A model generated the notes under the pieces. The model worked only from the letters and a program-made list of their open reading frames with translations, searched no databases and was not told the DNA's origin. The position numbers were made by a program, and so were the translations under genes. Positions 1 through 5,361 of a stretch of DNA of 6,867 bases are shown piece by piece (the stretch's first letter is position 1; the number at the start of each line of letters is the position of its first letter). The DNA is from Micrococcales bacterium. Its GTDB lineage: Bacteria; Actinomycetota; Actinomycetes; Actinomycetales; Dermatophilaceae. Location: assembly GCA_003132125.1 (NCBI GenBank), contig PKWT01000282.1:2711-9577 (forward strand). The letters run 5' to 3'.

Positions 1-305
1 AAGACATCCGCCCTGGCCACCAGTGCCAGCATCACCCGGCGACCGGCATCGGTCTTGAGGTCGAGGGAAATCGACTCCTTGGACCGGTTGAGCCAGACGA
101 AGTGTGAGGACATCCCCATCACCGTCTCGTCATAGTCGCGGGCGAAGTCGCCCAGACCCGGGCGTTCCACCTTGATGACGCGGGCACCGAGGTCGGCGAG
201 CTGACGGGTGGCAAACGGGGCTGCCACGGCCTGCTCGATCGAGACGACGGTCAGGCCCTCCAGGATGCGCCGCGCTGGATCACGCGCTGGTGCGCTAGAT
301 GACAT
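1..305 (-). CDS. CaiB/BaiF family III CoA-transferase, N-terminal part (cut by window edge)
   Basis: Family III CoA-transferases move CoA between an acyl-CoA donor and a free carboxylic acid through an aspartyl-CoA intermediate, in the cytoplasm. Only the first 101 residues are in the window; the rest lies beyond base 1. The fragment shows the usual N-terminal signature: LEGLTVVSIEQAVAAPFATR (about 15-34), then LADLGARVIKVERPG (36-50), a glycine/aspartate-containing segment (GDFARDYDE) and WLNRSKESISLDLKTDAG (71-88), the typical 'N-R-x-K-x-S-x-x-L-D-L-K' stretch. The catalytic Asp lies further downstream and is not visible. The ATG at 303-305 overlaps the end of the upstream regulator gene by 11 nt, implying translational coupling and a shared transcript. 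The acid substrate cannot be told from this part. Family assignment is firm; the specific activity is open. Confidence 0.9.
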   Translation of the reverse strand, partial: MSSSAPARDPARRILEGLTVVSIEQAVAAPFATRQLADLGARVIKVERPGLGDFARDYDETVMGMSSHFVWLNRSKESISLDLKTDAGRRVMLALVARADV

Positions 306-1038
306 GACGGCGCAACCGGACCCGGTAGGAGTAGCGGTCGGGATGGAAGTGGCTCACGGCCAGCTCGACCGGGTCGCCGGCGGTATCCGAGTAGACGCGG
401 TCTATCCGCAACAGTGCGGTTCCCGGTGCCACCTCGAGCGCCTGCGCGACCTCGGGCGTGGCAGCCTCCACCGAGATGCTCTGCTCGGCGTCCTGGATCG
501 GCGAACGGAGCACTTCGTCGAGCAAGGCGATCACCGTGACCCGGCTCAACACGCCGGGGCTGGCCAGCTCATCGACGCGGCCGAGGAGCTGATGCACCCA
601 TGGCGGCAGCCACAGCCGGGTGTGACAGAAGGCCTCGCCGTCGTGCAGCCGGGTGAACGAGGCCGTGGCCACATGGTCGTCGCTGAGCCTGAGCCGGCCG
701 GCGGCCGCAGGGTCGACCGCCTCCCCGAGCGGTCGCAGCACCCGCATCTGGCTGTCCGCCGACAGCGCCATGAGGTCTTCGATCGAGCCGAACTGGCGCA
801 GGTAGCGGCTGCTTGGCGTTACGAACGTGCCGCTCCCGGGCACCCGGCGCACGAGCCCCGCTGCGACCAGGTCCTGGAACGCCCGGCGCACCGTCTGCCG
901 ACTCACGGAGTACTGGGCGGCGATCTCGGCCTCGGTCGGCATCGGCGAGCCGGGCCGGAACGCCCCGTCGCGGATCTGCGCTCGCAGGTCGCTGGCAACA
1001 CGCGCGTATGCCGACACCCTGGTCCGGACCTGCTCCAT
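295..1038 (-). CDS. GntR-family transcriptional regulator, HutC subfamily (UTRA domain)
   Basis: Predicted cytoplasmic DNA-binding protein of 247 residues, a normal length for HutC-type regulators, which generally repress a neighbouring operon until a small metabolite binds. The N-terminal winged helix-turn-helix (about 10-75) contains the classic MPTEAEIAAQYSVSRQTVRR segment, then DLVAAGLVRRVPGSGTFV. A UTRA effector domain follows (about 85-243), with ATASFTRLHDGEAF and a C-terminal RIDRVYSDTAGDPVELAVSH block typical of the fold. I chose the ATG at 1036-1038 because an AGGA ribosome binding site lies 6 nt upstream and the HTH begins just after. The frame stays open up to an ATG at 1248, but those 70 codons look non-coding and cross the palindrome. 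A GTG directly before the ATG is an equally possible start. The gene ends with TAG at 295-297, inside the start of the CoA-transferase gene, which is its likely target along with itself. Confidence 0.92.
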   Translation of the reverse strand: MEQVRTRVSAYARVASDLRAQIRDGAFRPGSPMPTEAEIAAQYSVSRQTVRRAFQDLVAAGLVRRVPGSGTFVTPSSRYLRQFGSIEDLMALSADSQMRVLRPLGEAVDPAAAGRLRLSDDHVATASFTRLHDGEAFCHTRLWLPPWVHQLLGRVDELASPGVLSRVTVIALLDEVLRSPIQDAEQSISVEAATPEVAQALEVAPGTALLRIDRVYSDTAGDPVELAVSHFHPDRYSYRVRLRRHVI

Positions 1039-1044
1039 CACGCG

Positions 1045-1048
1045 TCCT
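1045..1048 (-). promoter_or_regulatory. Ribosome binding site deciding the gntR start
   Basis: On the minus strand AGGA lies 6 nt before the ATG at 1038. It supports the 247-residue start over the upstream in-frame ATG at 1248. Confidence 0.6.
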
Positions 1049-1060
1049 GACTGTTCATTT

Positions 1061-1089
1061 GGCCGCACATAATTCGTTAATGTACGGCC
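1061..1089. promoter_or_regulatory. Inverted repeat, probable operator of the GntR/HutC regulator
   Basis: GGCCGCACAT (1061-1070) and ATGTACGGCC (1080-1089) form inverted arms with one mismatch in 10 and a 9-nt AT-rich spacer; the next outer pair (T1060/A1090) also matches. The site lies 23 nt upstream of the regulator's start codon, where binding would block its promoter or leader. HutC-type repressors commonly autoregulate from palindromes holding GTAC/GTATAC-like cores, and one half-site here contains TGTAC. The dyad is seen directly; that this regulator binds it is inference. Confidence 0.6.
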
Positions 1090-1302
1090 ATTTATGAGGG
1101 ACGGCCACTGCTGAGCGATACCCAACCAGGCTGAGATCCGTCGCCACCTCCCGTGAACTTCAGGTTGATAGGGACTTAAGTCCTCCCCAGACTGAATCCC
1201 CCACGCCAGGGCTCCCCAGCCTTCGGACGCACTTGGCTTGAGAACCATCGATCACCGGAACAAAGCACGGGCGACAACGCACCCGTCTGCCACCGACAGT
1301 TC
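1090..1302. other. Intergenic stretch with no recognisable gene
   Basis: Apart from the DosR-like box at 1171-1184, I see no coding sequence, RNA gene or clear promoter here. The minus-strand frame that is open through it (to the ATG at 1248) has no recognisable motif and is best read as leader sequence of the regulator gene. Confidence 0.5.
1171..1184. promoter_or_regulatory. DevR/DosR-like binding box (near-perfect palindrome)
   Basis: The sequence GGGACTTAAGTCCT matches the 14-bp core of the DevR (DosR) dormancy/hypoxia regulator box, GGGACTWWAGTCCC, at 13 of 14 positions; bases 1172-1183 are a perfect 12-bp palindrome. The outer three bases on each side fit the 20-bp consensus poorly (2 of 6). 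It lies 133 nt upstream of the gntR start and about 190 nt before the decayed gene fragment on the plus strand, so its present target is unclear. A DevR homologue is not encoded in this window. The match could be a functional box, a relic, or another regulator's palindrome. Confidence 0.45.
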
Positions 1303-1317
1303 ATGTTTGCGTCACAA

Positions 1318-1340
1318 GCCGATCGGCTGCTGCGATCGGC
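1318..1340. repeat. Perfect 8-bp inverted repeat (hairpin)
   Basis: GCCGATCG (1318-1325) and CGATCGGC (1333-1340) are perfect inverted arms separated by the 7-nt loop GCTGCTG. No T-tract follows on either strand, so it is not a standard rho-independent terminator. It lies just upstream of the decayed gene fragment and could be an operator, an RNA hairpin, or part of the old coding sequence. Confidence 0.5.
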
Positions 1341-1374
1341 CATGACCAGCAACGTCGCTGGGCCGTGACGCTAG

Positions 1375-1599
1375 GTCTTCGGCATCCCCGGCGCCGTCGG
1401 ACAGCTTGTCATCACCGCCGACCTGCGCTCGTCCCGAGTCACCTGCCACGTCGACATCGACGCCCCGCGAGAGGGCCGACCCACCACCCGCGTCAACTGG
1501 CTGGTCCGACAGCTCAAGAACGCACCCGACTCCACCCGAGTGGAGTGCTTCAACGCGCACGCCCGCGGTTCTAGCGCGGCCGAAGTCTCGTTTTTCTGA
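1375..1599 (+). pseudogene. Remnant of an unrecognised protein-coding gene
   Basis: This open frame has no start codon but reads like real protein: it contains GAVGQLVITADLRSSRVTCH, DIDAPREGRPTTRVNWLVRQ and LKNAPDSTRVECFNAHARGS, with GC-rich third positions and a sensible mix of charged and hydrophobic residues, ending VSFF and TGA at 1597-1599. Two in-frame stops lie just upstream (TGA 1366-1368, TAG 1372-1374). Before them the same frame reads a further protein-like stretch from an ATG at 1303 (ADRLLRSAMTSNVAGP). The simplest reading is an internal piece of a larger gene that has lost its start and C-terminus, with nonsense mutations. I do not recognise the family with certainty. The box at 1171-1184 could be its former control site. 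Confidence 0.5.
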
Positions 1600-1711
1600 G
1601 ACGTTTCGAGAGCAGTTCTGAAACGCCCACCGGATGATCTTGGAACACGCAGACGTACAGATCTGCACCGAACCTTCACCGCATCTGCGCCGTACCCTCC
1701 CAACCGCTCTC

Positions 1712-1717
1712 TACGCT
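1712..1717 (+). promoter_or_regulatory. Possible -10 element for a leaderless response-regulator transcript
   Basis: TACGCT lies 6 nt before the GTG start at 1724, the spacing expected if transcription begins at or next to the start codon. No convincing -35 element sits at the usual distance. Leaderless mRNAs are common in Actinobacteria. This is a weak, position-based call. Confidence 0.25.
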
Positions 1718-1723
1718 CGAGGG

Positions 1724-2434
1724 GTGAGCCACAAACCCCGCGTTCTGGTCGTCGAGGACGAGCGAACCATCGCCCAGGCCATCGCCGCGCGCCTGGAGGC
1801 TGAGGGCTTCGCCGTCGACCAGGTGCACGACGGGCTCGACGCCCTCGAAAGGGCTGCCGCGTGGAACCCCGAGCTGGTGGTGCTCGATGTCATGCTGCCG
1901 GGTCTCAACGGACACGAGGTATGCCGGCGCCTCCAGGCGGACCGGCCGGTCCCCGTGCTCATGCTCACAGCCCGCGACGACGAGACAGACCTCCTCGTGG
2001 GGCTGGGCATCGGCGCGGACGACTACATGACCAAGCCCTTCTCGATGCGGGAGCTCGTCGCGCGGATCCGGGCGCTGCTCCGCCGGGTCGAACGCGCCCG
2101 CTCCGCCGCCACTGCGGCACCCAACGTCAACGTCAACGGCAACGGTCTGCGCATCGACGGGGCCTCTCGTCGGGTGTGGTCCGACGCCGACGAGGTGCAC
2201 CTGACGCCGACCGAGTTTGACCTGTTGTCTTGTCTCGCGGCAAGGCCGGGCACCGTGCTCAGCCGTGAGTCACTGCTCGCGGAGGTGTGGGGCTGGGCCG
2301 ACGCCTCGGGCACCCGGACCGTCGACAGCCACGTGAAGTCGTTGCGGCGCAAGCTCGGCGCGGACCTGGTACGCACCGTGCGCGGCGTCGGGTACGCGCT
2401 GGAAATCGGGTACGCACCGGGGCAGGGGTCGTGA
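1724..2434 (+). CDS. Two-component response regulator, OmpR/PhoB family
   Basis: A 236-residue transcription factor, standard for the family. The receiver domain (about 6-118) has the acidic pair E11/D12, phospho-acceptor Asp55 in LVVLDVMLPG, Thr82 in LTARDD and the conserved Lys104 in YMTKPF. A linker containing NVNVNGNG (134-141) leads to a winged-helix DNA-binding domain (about 145-234) with LTPTEFDLLSCLAARPG, the recognition-helix region TRTVDSHVKSLRRKLG and the terminal VRTVRGVGYAL. All catalytic residues are present, so it should be phosphorylated by the kinase encoded immediately downstream, whose GTG overlaps this gene's stop by 4 nt (GTGA). I chose GTG 1724 because the receiver fold starts five residues later; an in-frame ATG at 1634 would add 30 unrelated residues. 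GAGGGG abuts the GTG too closely for a normal ribosome binding site, so translation may be leaderless. Target genes are unknown; autoregulation is likely by analogy. Confidence 0.93.
   Translation: MSHKPRVLVVEDERTIAQAIAARLEAEGFAVDQVHDGLDALERAAAWNPELVVLDVMLPGLNGHEVCRRLQADRPVPVLMLTARDDETDLLVGLGIGADDYMTKPFSMRELVARIRALLRRVERARSAATAAPNVNVNGNGLRIDGASRRVWSDADEVHLTPTEFDLLSCLAARPGTVLSRESLLAEVWGWADASGTRTVDSHVKSLRRKLGADLVRTVRGVGYALEIGYAPGQGS
2123..2146 (+). repeat. Four-unit hexanucleotide repeat in the regulator's linker
   Basis: Two exact AACGTC units are followed by AACGGC and AACGGT, encoding NVNVNGNG between the receiver and DNA-binding domains. Unit gain or loss would keep the reading frame and change only linker length. 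Confidence 0.6.
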
Positions 2435-4950
2435 AGTACGACCTGCGCCCTCTCGACCGGGTCAGCTCGATCAAGACGAAGCTTGGCCTGCTGGTCGCGG
2501 TGACGATCGTCGTGGCCTCGGTGCTCGCGGTCATCGGCACACGGCTCGGCATCTCACCGGGAGCGACAGTGCCGGTTGCCGTCGTGGTGGCCCTGGCCGT
2601 CACCCAGCTCCTGGCCCGGGGCATGACGTCGCCCCTGCGGGAGATGACTCTTGCCGCCCAGCGGATGGCGCAGGGCGACTACTCCCAGCGGGTGCACACT
2701 TCGTCGCGCGACGAGGTCGGAGAGCTCGCCCGGGCGTTCAACCGCACAGCAGCGACCTTGGAGATGGTGGACCGGCACCGTCGGGACCTGGTGGCGAACG
2801 TGTCGCACGAGTTACGTACCCCTATCGCCGCACTGCAGGCCGTGCTCGAGAACCTCGTCGACGGGGTTTCGAACCCCGGTCCGGGGGAGCTTCGCACCGC
2901 CCTGGCGCAGACCGAACGGCTGGGACGGCTGGTTGGGGACCTGCTCGACCTGTCCCGCGTCCAGGAGGGCGTGACTCCGTTGCAGCTCAAGGAAGTTCGG
3001 CTCATCGACATCTTTGATGACGCCGTCGCCCAGGCCCGCGCCGACGGGGTTCGGTACGCGGTCGACGTGAGGCCCGAGAACCTCACTGTTGCCGCAGATC
3101 CCGACCGCCTGCACCAGCTGCTGGCCAATCTCCTCGATAACGCGGCCCGGCATAGCCCGTCCGCCGGGGAGGTCAGGCTCAGCGCGGAACGACTGGGCGA
3201 CGACGTCCATCTCACCGTTGCCGACGAGGGACCCGGTATCGCTGCTGCCGACCGGAGCGCCGTGTTCGAACGGTTCACCACGAGCGCCGGTCACAGCAGC
3301 GGCACCGGTCTCGGCCTGACGATCTCCCGCTGGGTCGCGGAGCTGCACGGGGGCACCATCGCGGTCGCGGACAGCAAGAGCGGCTGCTGCATCCAGGTCA
3401 ACCTCCCGGCCGACGCCCTCCGCCCGACCACCACCCGGAAAGAGCCAGTCATGAGCACCCTCACCCCACCCGCTCCAGCTCCCCAGACCCCCGTGGGCCC
3501 GCCCCACGACAGCCTGACGACCTACTGGCCCGACGCGCCCCGTCGCCGCCCCGTCATCGTCGGGGCGGCTGCTGCGGCCGGGGTGCTCGCCGCTACGGTC
3601 CTGCCCGGGCGCCACTTGGGGTTGGGGACATCCCTGGTGTTCGCCGCAGTGGCCGGAACGGTCTTCGCCGCCGGGACCACGCGGACCGCCGGCCGTCGCT
3701 GGACCCGACTCGACGCCTTCGACGCCGCCCTCGTGGCGCTGCTGCTCGCGACGCTCTTCGTGCGCGACGCGGAGTGGATTACGGTGCTGTGTCTCCTGGC
3801 CGCCCTGGCGCTGACGGCCGTGAACTCCACCAAGGCCGCCTCGGTCCTCGCCCTGCTCGGGACGGCCGCCGCGGTCCCGCTCGCCGCGGTCCGGGGACTG
3901 CCCTGGCTCGGTCGCACGTTGAAGCCGAACAGCGGCGTGCAGGGGTGGCTGCCTGCGGCCCGCACAGCGACCCTCTCAGCAGTCCTGCTGCTGGTCTTCG
4001 GTGCCCTGTTCGCCTCTGCCGATGCGTTGTTCGCCTCATGGGTGAACGCTCTCACGCCGGACATCACGTGGAACGACCTGCCGGGGCGTGCCGTCCTCGC
4101 CACCTTCATCGCCGCGGGCACGCTGGCGGCGGCCTTCGTGGCCCTTGCGCCGCCCGCCGTCGACCGGCTGCGGCTGCCGCGAGGCACCAGCCGGAACGAG
4201 TTCGAGTGGCTGGCCCCGGTTCTGGTCGTGGACGCGGTCTTCCTTGCCTTCCTCGTCGCGCAGGCGACCGCCATGTTCGGCGGGCACGACTACCTGCGAC
4301 AGACCACGGGCCTCACGTATGCCGAGTACGTTCACGAGGGCTTCGGCCAGCTAACCGTCGCCACGATGCTCACCCTGACCGTTGTGGCGTGGGCTGCGCG
4401 TAAGGCCACTCCGGGGCGCCGACGTGACTTGGCACTGGGGGCGCTGTGCGTGATGACGACCGTCGTGGTTGTCTCGGCGCTCTACCGGATGCACCTCTAT
4501 GAAGAGGCGTTCGGCTTCTCCCGGCTTCGCCTGCTGGTATCGGTCTTCGAGGGCTGGCTGGGCGTGGTGGTCGTGCTTGTTATCGTCGCCGGCGTGGTCG
4601 GCGCGCGCCATTGGCTGGTCCCGGTCGCCGTCCGCCTGGGGGCGGCCGGGCTGCTCGGGCTCGCCCTGGTCAACCCTGACCTCTACATCGCCCAGCACAA
4701 CATCGCCCGCGGCGATGCCCCTGTTGGCATCGACTGGGGGTACCTGGGCACGTTGTCGACCGACGCCTACCCGGCCCTCGTGCCCCTTCCCGACAAGCAG
4801 TTCGAGTGCGCCACCCGCTACTCCGCGGCGCTGGGCGCTGACGACTGGCTGGCGTGGAACCTGTCCCGAGAACGCGCCCGGGCCCTGAAGGCAGACCGGC
4901 CCCCGGCTGGCGCGCCGGCCACGTTCATCCCCTGCCCATCGGGCAGCTGA
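2431..4950 (+). CDS. Sensor histidine kinase fused in frame to a DUF4153/DUF4173-type membrane protein
   Basis: As read, one 839-residue protein. The kinase part (1 to about 330) has two membrane segments (about 17-36 and 46-63) joined by only about 10 residues, a HAMP linker (about 64-115), a HisKA domain with phospho-His126 in VANVSHELRTP, and an HATPase domain with N-box LANLLDNAARH (231-241), G1 box DEGPGI (265-270), FERF (279-282) and G2 box GTGLGL (291-296). All key residues are intact, so it should autophosphorylate and pass phosphate to the OmpR-type regulator upstream, whose stop it overlaps (GTGA). After QVNLPADALRP (322-332) a short linker runs without a stop into Met341, the normal-looking start of a polytopic protein with about a dozen hydrophobic segments. 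Usually these are two adjacent genes. A one-base change in the kinase's last codons would explain the fusion, because TGA at 3452-3454 lies in the neighbouring frame. It could be a true fusion, a recent mutation or a sequencing error. Confidence 0.8.
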   Translation: MKYDLRPLDRVSSIKTKLGLLVAVTIVVASVLAVIGTRLGISPGATVPVAVVVALAVTQLLARGMTSPLREMTLAAQRMAQGDYSQRVHTSSRDEVGELARAFNRTAATLEMVDRHRRDLVANVSHELRTPIAALQAVLENLVDGVSNPGPGELRTALAQTERLGRLVGDLLDLSRVQEGVTPLQLKEVRLIDIFDDAVAQARADGVRYAVDVRPENLTVAADPDRLHQLLANLLDNAARHSPSAGEVRLSAERLGDDVHLTVADEGPGIAAADRSAVFERFTTSAGHSSGTGLGLTISRWVAELHGGTIAVADSKSGCCIQVNLPADALRPTTTRKEPVMSTLTPPAPAPQTPVGPPHDSLTTYWPDAPRRRPVIVGAAAAAGVLAATVLPGRHLGLGTSLVFAAVAGTVFAAGTTRTAGRRWTRLDAFDAALVALLLATLFVRDAEWITVLCLLAALALTAVNSTKAASVLALLGTAAAVPLAAVRGLPWLGRTLKPNSGVQGWLPAARTATLSAVLLLVFGALFASADALFASWVNALTPDITWNDLPGRAVLATFIAAGTLAAAFVALAPPAVDRLRLPRGTSRNEFEWLAPVLVVDAVFLAFLVAQATAMFGGHDYLRQTTGLTYAEYVHEGFGQLTVATMLTLTVVAWAARKATPGRRRDLALGALCVMTTVVVVSALYRMHLYEEAFGFSRLRLLVSVFEGWLGVVVVLVIVAGVVGARHWLVPVAVRLGAAGLLGLALVNPDLYIAQHNIARGDAPVGIDWGYLGTLSTDAYPALVPLPDKQFECATRYSAALGADDWLAWNLSRERARALKADRPPAGAPATFIPCPSGS
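3437..3444 (+). promoter_or_regulatory. Internal ribosome binding site ahead of the DUF4173-type start
   Basis: GGAAAGAG lies 6 nt before the ATG at 3451, an ideal distance. It implies that the membrane protein can still be made on its own even though the kinase frame reads through. Confidence 0.55.
3451..4950 (+). CDS. DUF4153/DUF4173-type polytopic membrane protein (alternative internal start of the fusion)
   Basis: If translation starts at this ATG the product is a 499-residue integral membrane protein of unknown biochemical function. It begins with a proline-rich cytoplasmic tail, then has hydrophobic segments near 33-52, 58-76, 88-104, 109-125, 130-148, 170-190, 212-234, 254-276, 301-316, 327-345, 366-384 and 388-408. 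Family hallmarks visible here are TGLTYAEYVHEGFGQL (286-301), SALYRMHLYEEAFGFSRLRL (342-361) and LVNPDLYIAQHNIARG (406-421), followed by a soluble C-terminal region (about 422-499) with YLGTLSTDAYPALVPLP. Proteins of this type are often encoded beside two-component systems, which suggests a sensing or signalling-partner role, but no activity can be inferred. The start is supported by the ribosome binding site at 3437-3444 and a composition change from kinase tail to proline-rich leader. Whether it is made separately, only as the fusion, or both cannot be told from sequence. Confidence 0.6.
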   Translation: MSTLTPPAPAPQTPVGPPHDSLTTYWPDAPRRRPVIVGAAAAAGVLAATVLPGRHLGLGTSLVFAAVAGTVFAAGTTRTAGRRWTRLDAFDAALVALLLATLFVRDAEWITVLCLLAALALTAVNSTKAASVLALLGTAAAVPLAAVRGLPWLGRTLKPNSGVQGWLPAARTATLSAVLLLVFGALFASADALFASWVNALTPDITWNDLPGRAVLATFIAAGTLAAAFVALAPPAVDRLRLPRGTSRNEFEWLAPVLVVDAVFLAFLVAQATAMFGGHDYLRQTTGLTYAEYVHEGFGQLTVATMLTLTVVAWAARKATPGRRRDLALGALCVMTTVVVVSALYRMHLYEEAFGFSRLRLLVSVFEGWLGVVVVLVIVAGVVGARHWLVPVAVRLGAAGLLGLALVNPDLYIAQHNIARGDAPVGIDWGYLGTLSTDAYPALVPLPDKQFECATRYSAALGADDWLAWNLSRERARALKADRPPAGAPATFIPCPSGS

Positions 4951-4970
4951 GCGCCGCGCTAGAAGCACCG

Positions 4971-5361
4971 TCACGTTCGCGGGCTGAGGACCAGCTGTAG
5001 GCAGATACCCGCATTCGAGTGCCCCTGGGCCATCAGCGAGCACCTGCCGTTCGCGCCCGCTGACCCCTCTTGGTGCTCCAGCAGCCTCATGGCATACCGG
5101 GAGTCGAGGTAGTGGGACAGGACCAATACGGCGACGTTGGGGTGTCTGGCGGATGTCGAGCGCGGCCGTGATGCCTTCATCGGTGTGGGTGGGTGGCATC
5201 TTGATGTCGACGATGACCGCGTCTGGTTCGTACTCGGAGACAGCGGTCTTGAGCGCCGATGCGTCGCCAACGGACGCGATGACCTCGACATCGGTAGTCT
5301 CCAGAAGTCGGGTCAGTCCCTGACGAAGAAGCACCTCGTCGTCGGCGATCACCAGGCGCAT
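4971..5361 (-). pseudogene. Decayed NarL/LuxR-family response regulator
   Basis: The gene begins well: GGAG lies 5 nt before ATG 5361, then MRLVIADDEVLLRQGLTRLL with acidic pair D7/D8 and phospho-acceptor Asp52 in AVIVDIKMP. After DIRQ (about 5146) the frame shifts: HPNVAVLVLSHYLDSRYAMR continues in another frame. Near 5055-5068 the C-terminal part of the receiver, with its conserved Lys, and the linker are missing; by comparison with intact NarL-type proteins about 60 residues are gone. The remains of the GerE helix-turn-helix follow in two frames: GRERQVLA in the first, then LMAQGHSNAGICLQLVLSPR in the second, consistent with loss of two bases near 5036. It stops at TGA 4971-4973, before the recognition part of the HTH. 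With several independent lesions this is a true pseudogene rather than one sequencing error. It converges with the end of the DUF4173-type gene, 20 nt away. Confidence 0.88.

Noticed and set aside
208..1050. Long plus-strand open frame opposite the GntR gene
   Set aside because: It is antisense to a gene with clear domains; its composition (His/Arg/Gly-rich) is typical of a high-GC shadow frame.
1039..1248. 70-codon N-terminal extension of the GntR regulator (ATG at 1248)
   Set aside because: The extension has no recognisable motif, crosses the palindromic operator, and is unnecessary given a good ribosome binding site and HTH start at 1038.
1585..1625. Short inverted repeats around 1585-1602 (GTCTC/GAGAC) and 1602-1625 (CGTTTC/GAAACG) as a terminator
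   Set aside because: The T-run lies in the loop of the first repeat rather than after a stem, and the second stem is short with a 12-nt loop; neither fits a rho-independent terminator.
1658..1665. CAGATCTG palindrome, present also at 6727-6734, as a paired site
   Set aside because: Two copies of an 8-bp palindrome in nearly 7 kb are not convincing and their contexts share nothing.
1634..1723. 30-residue N-terminal extension of the response regulator (ATG at 1634)
   Set aside because: OmpR-type receivers start within a few residues of the first beta-strand; the extension is unrelated sequence and covers the probable promoter.
4932..4946. Six-bp stem with a 3-nt loop (CTGCCC/GGGCAG) at the end of the DUF4173-type gene as a terminator
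   Set aside because: It lies inside the last codons and has no following T-tract; such short stems are common in GC-rich coding DNA.
4351..4950. Minus-strand extension of the NarL-type frame into the DUF4173-type gene
   Set aside because: Past the frameshift the frame no longer encodes regulator sequence and is antisense to the membrane-protein gene; the pseudogene ends near 4971.
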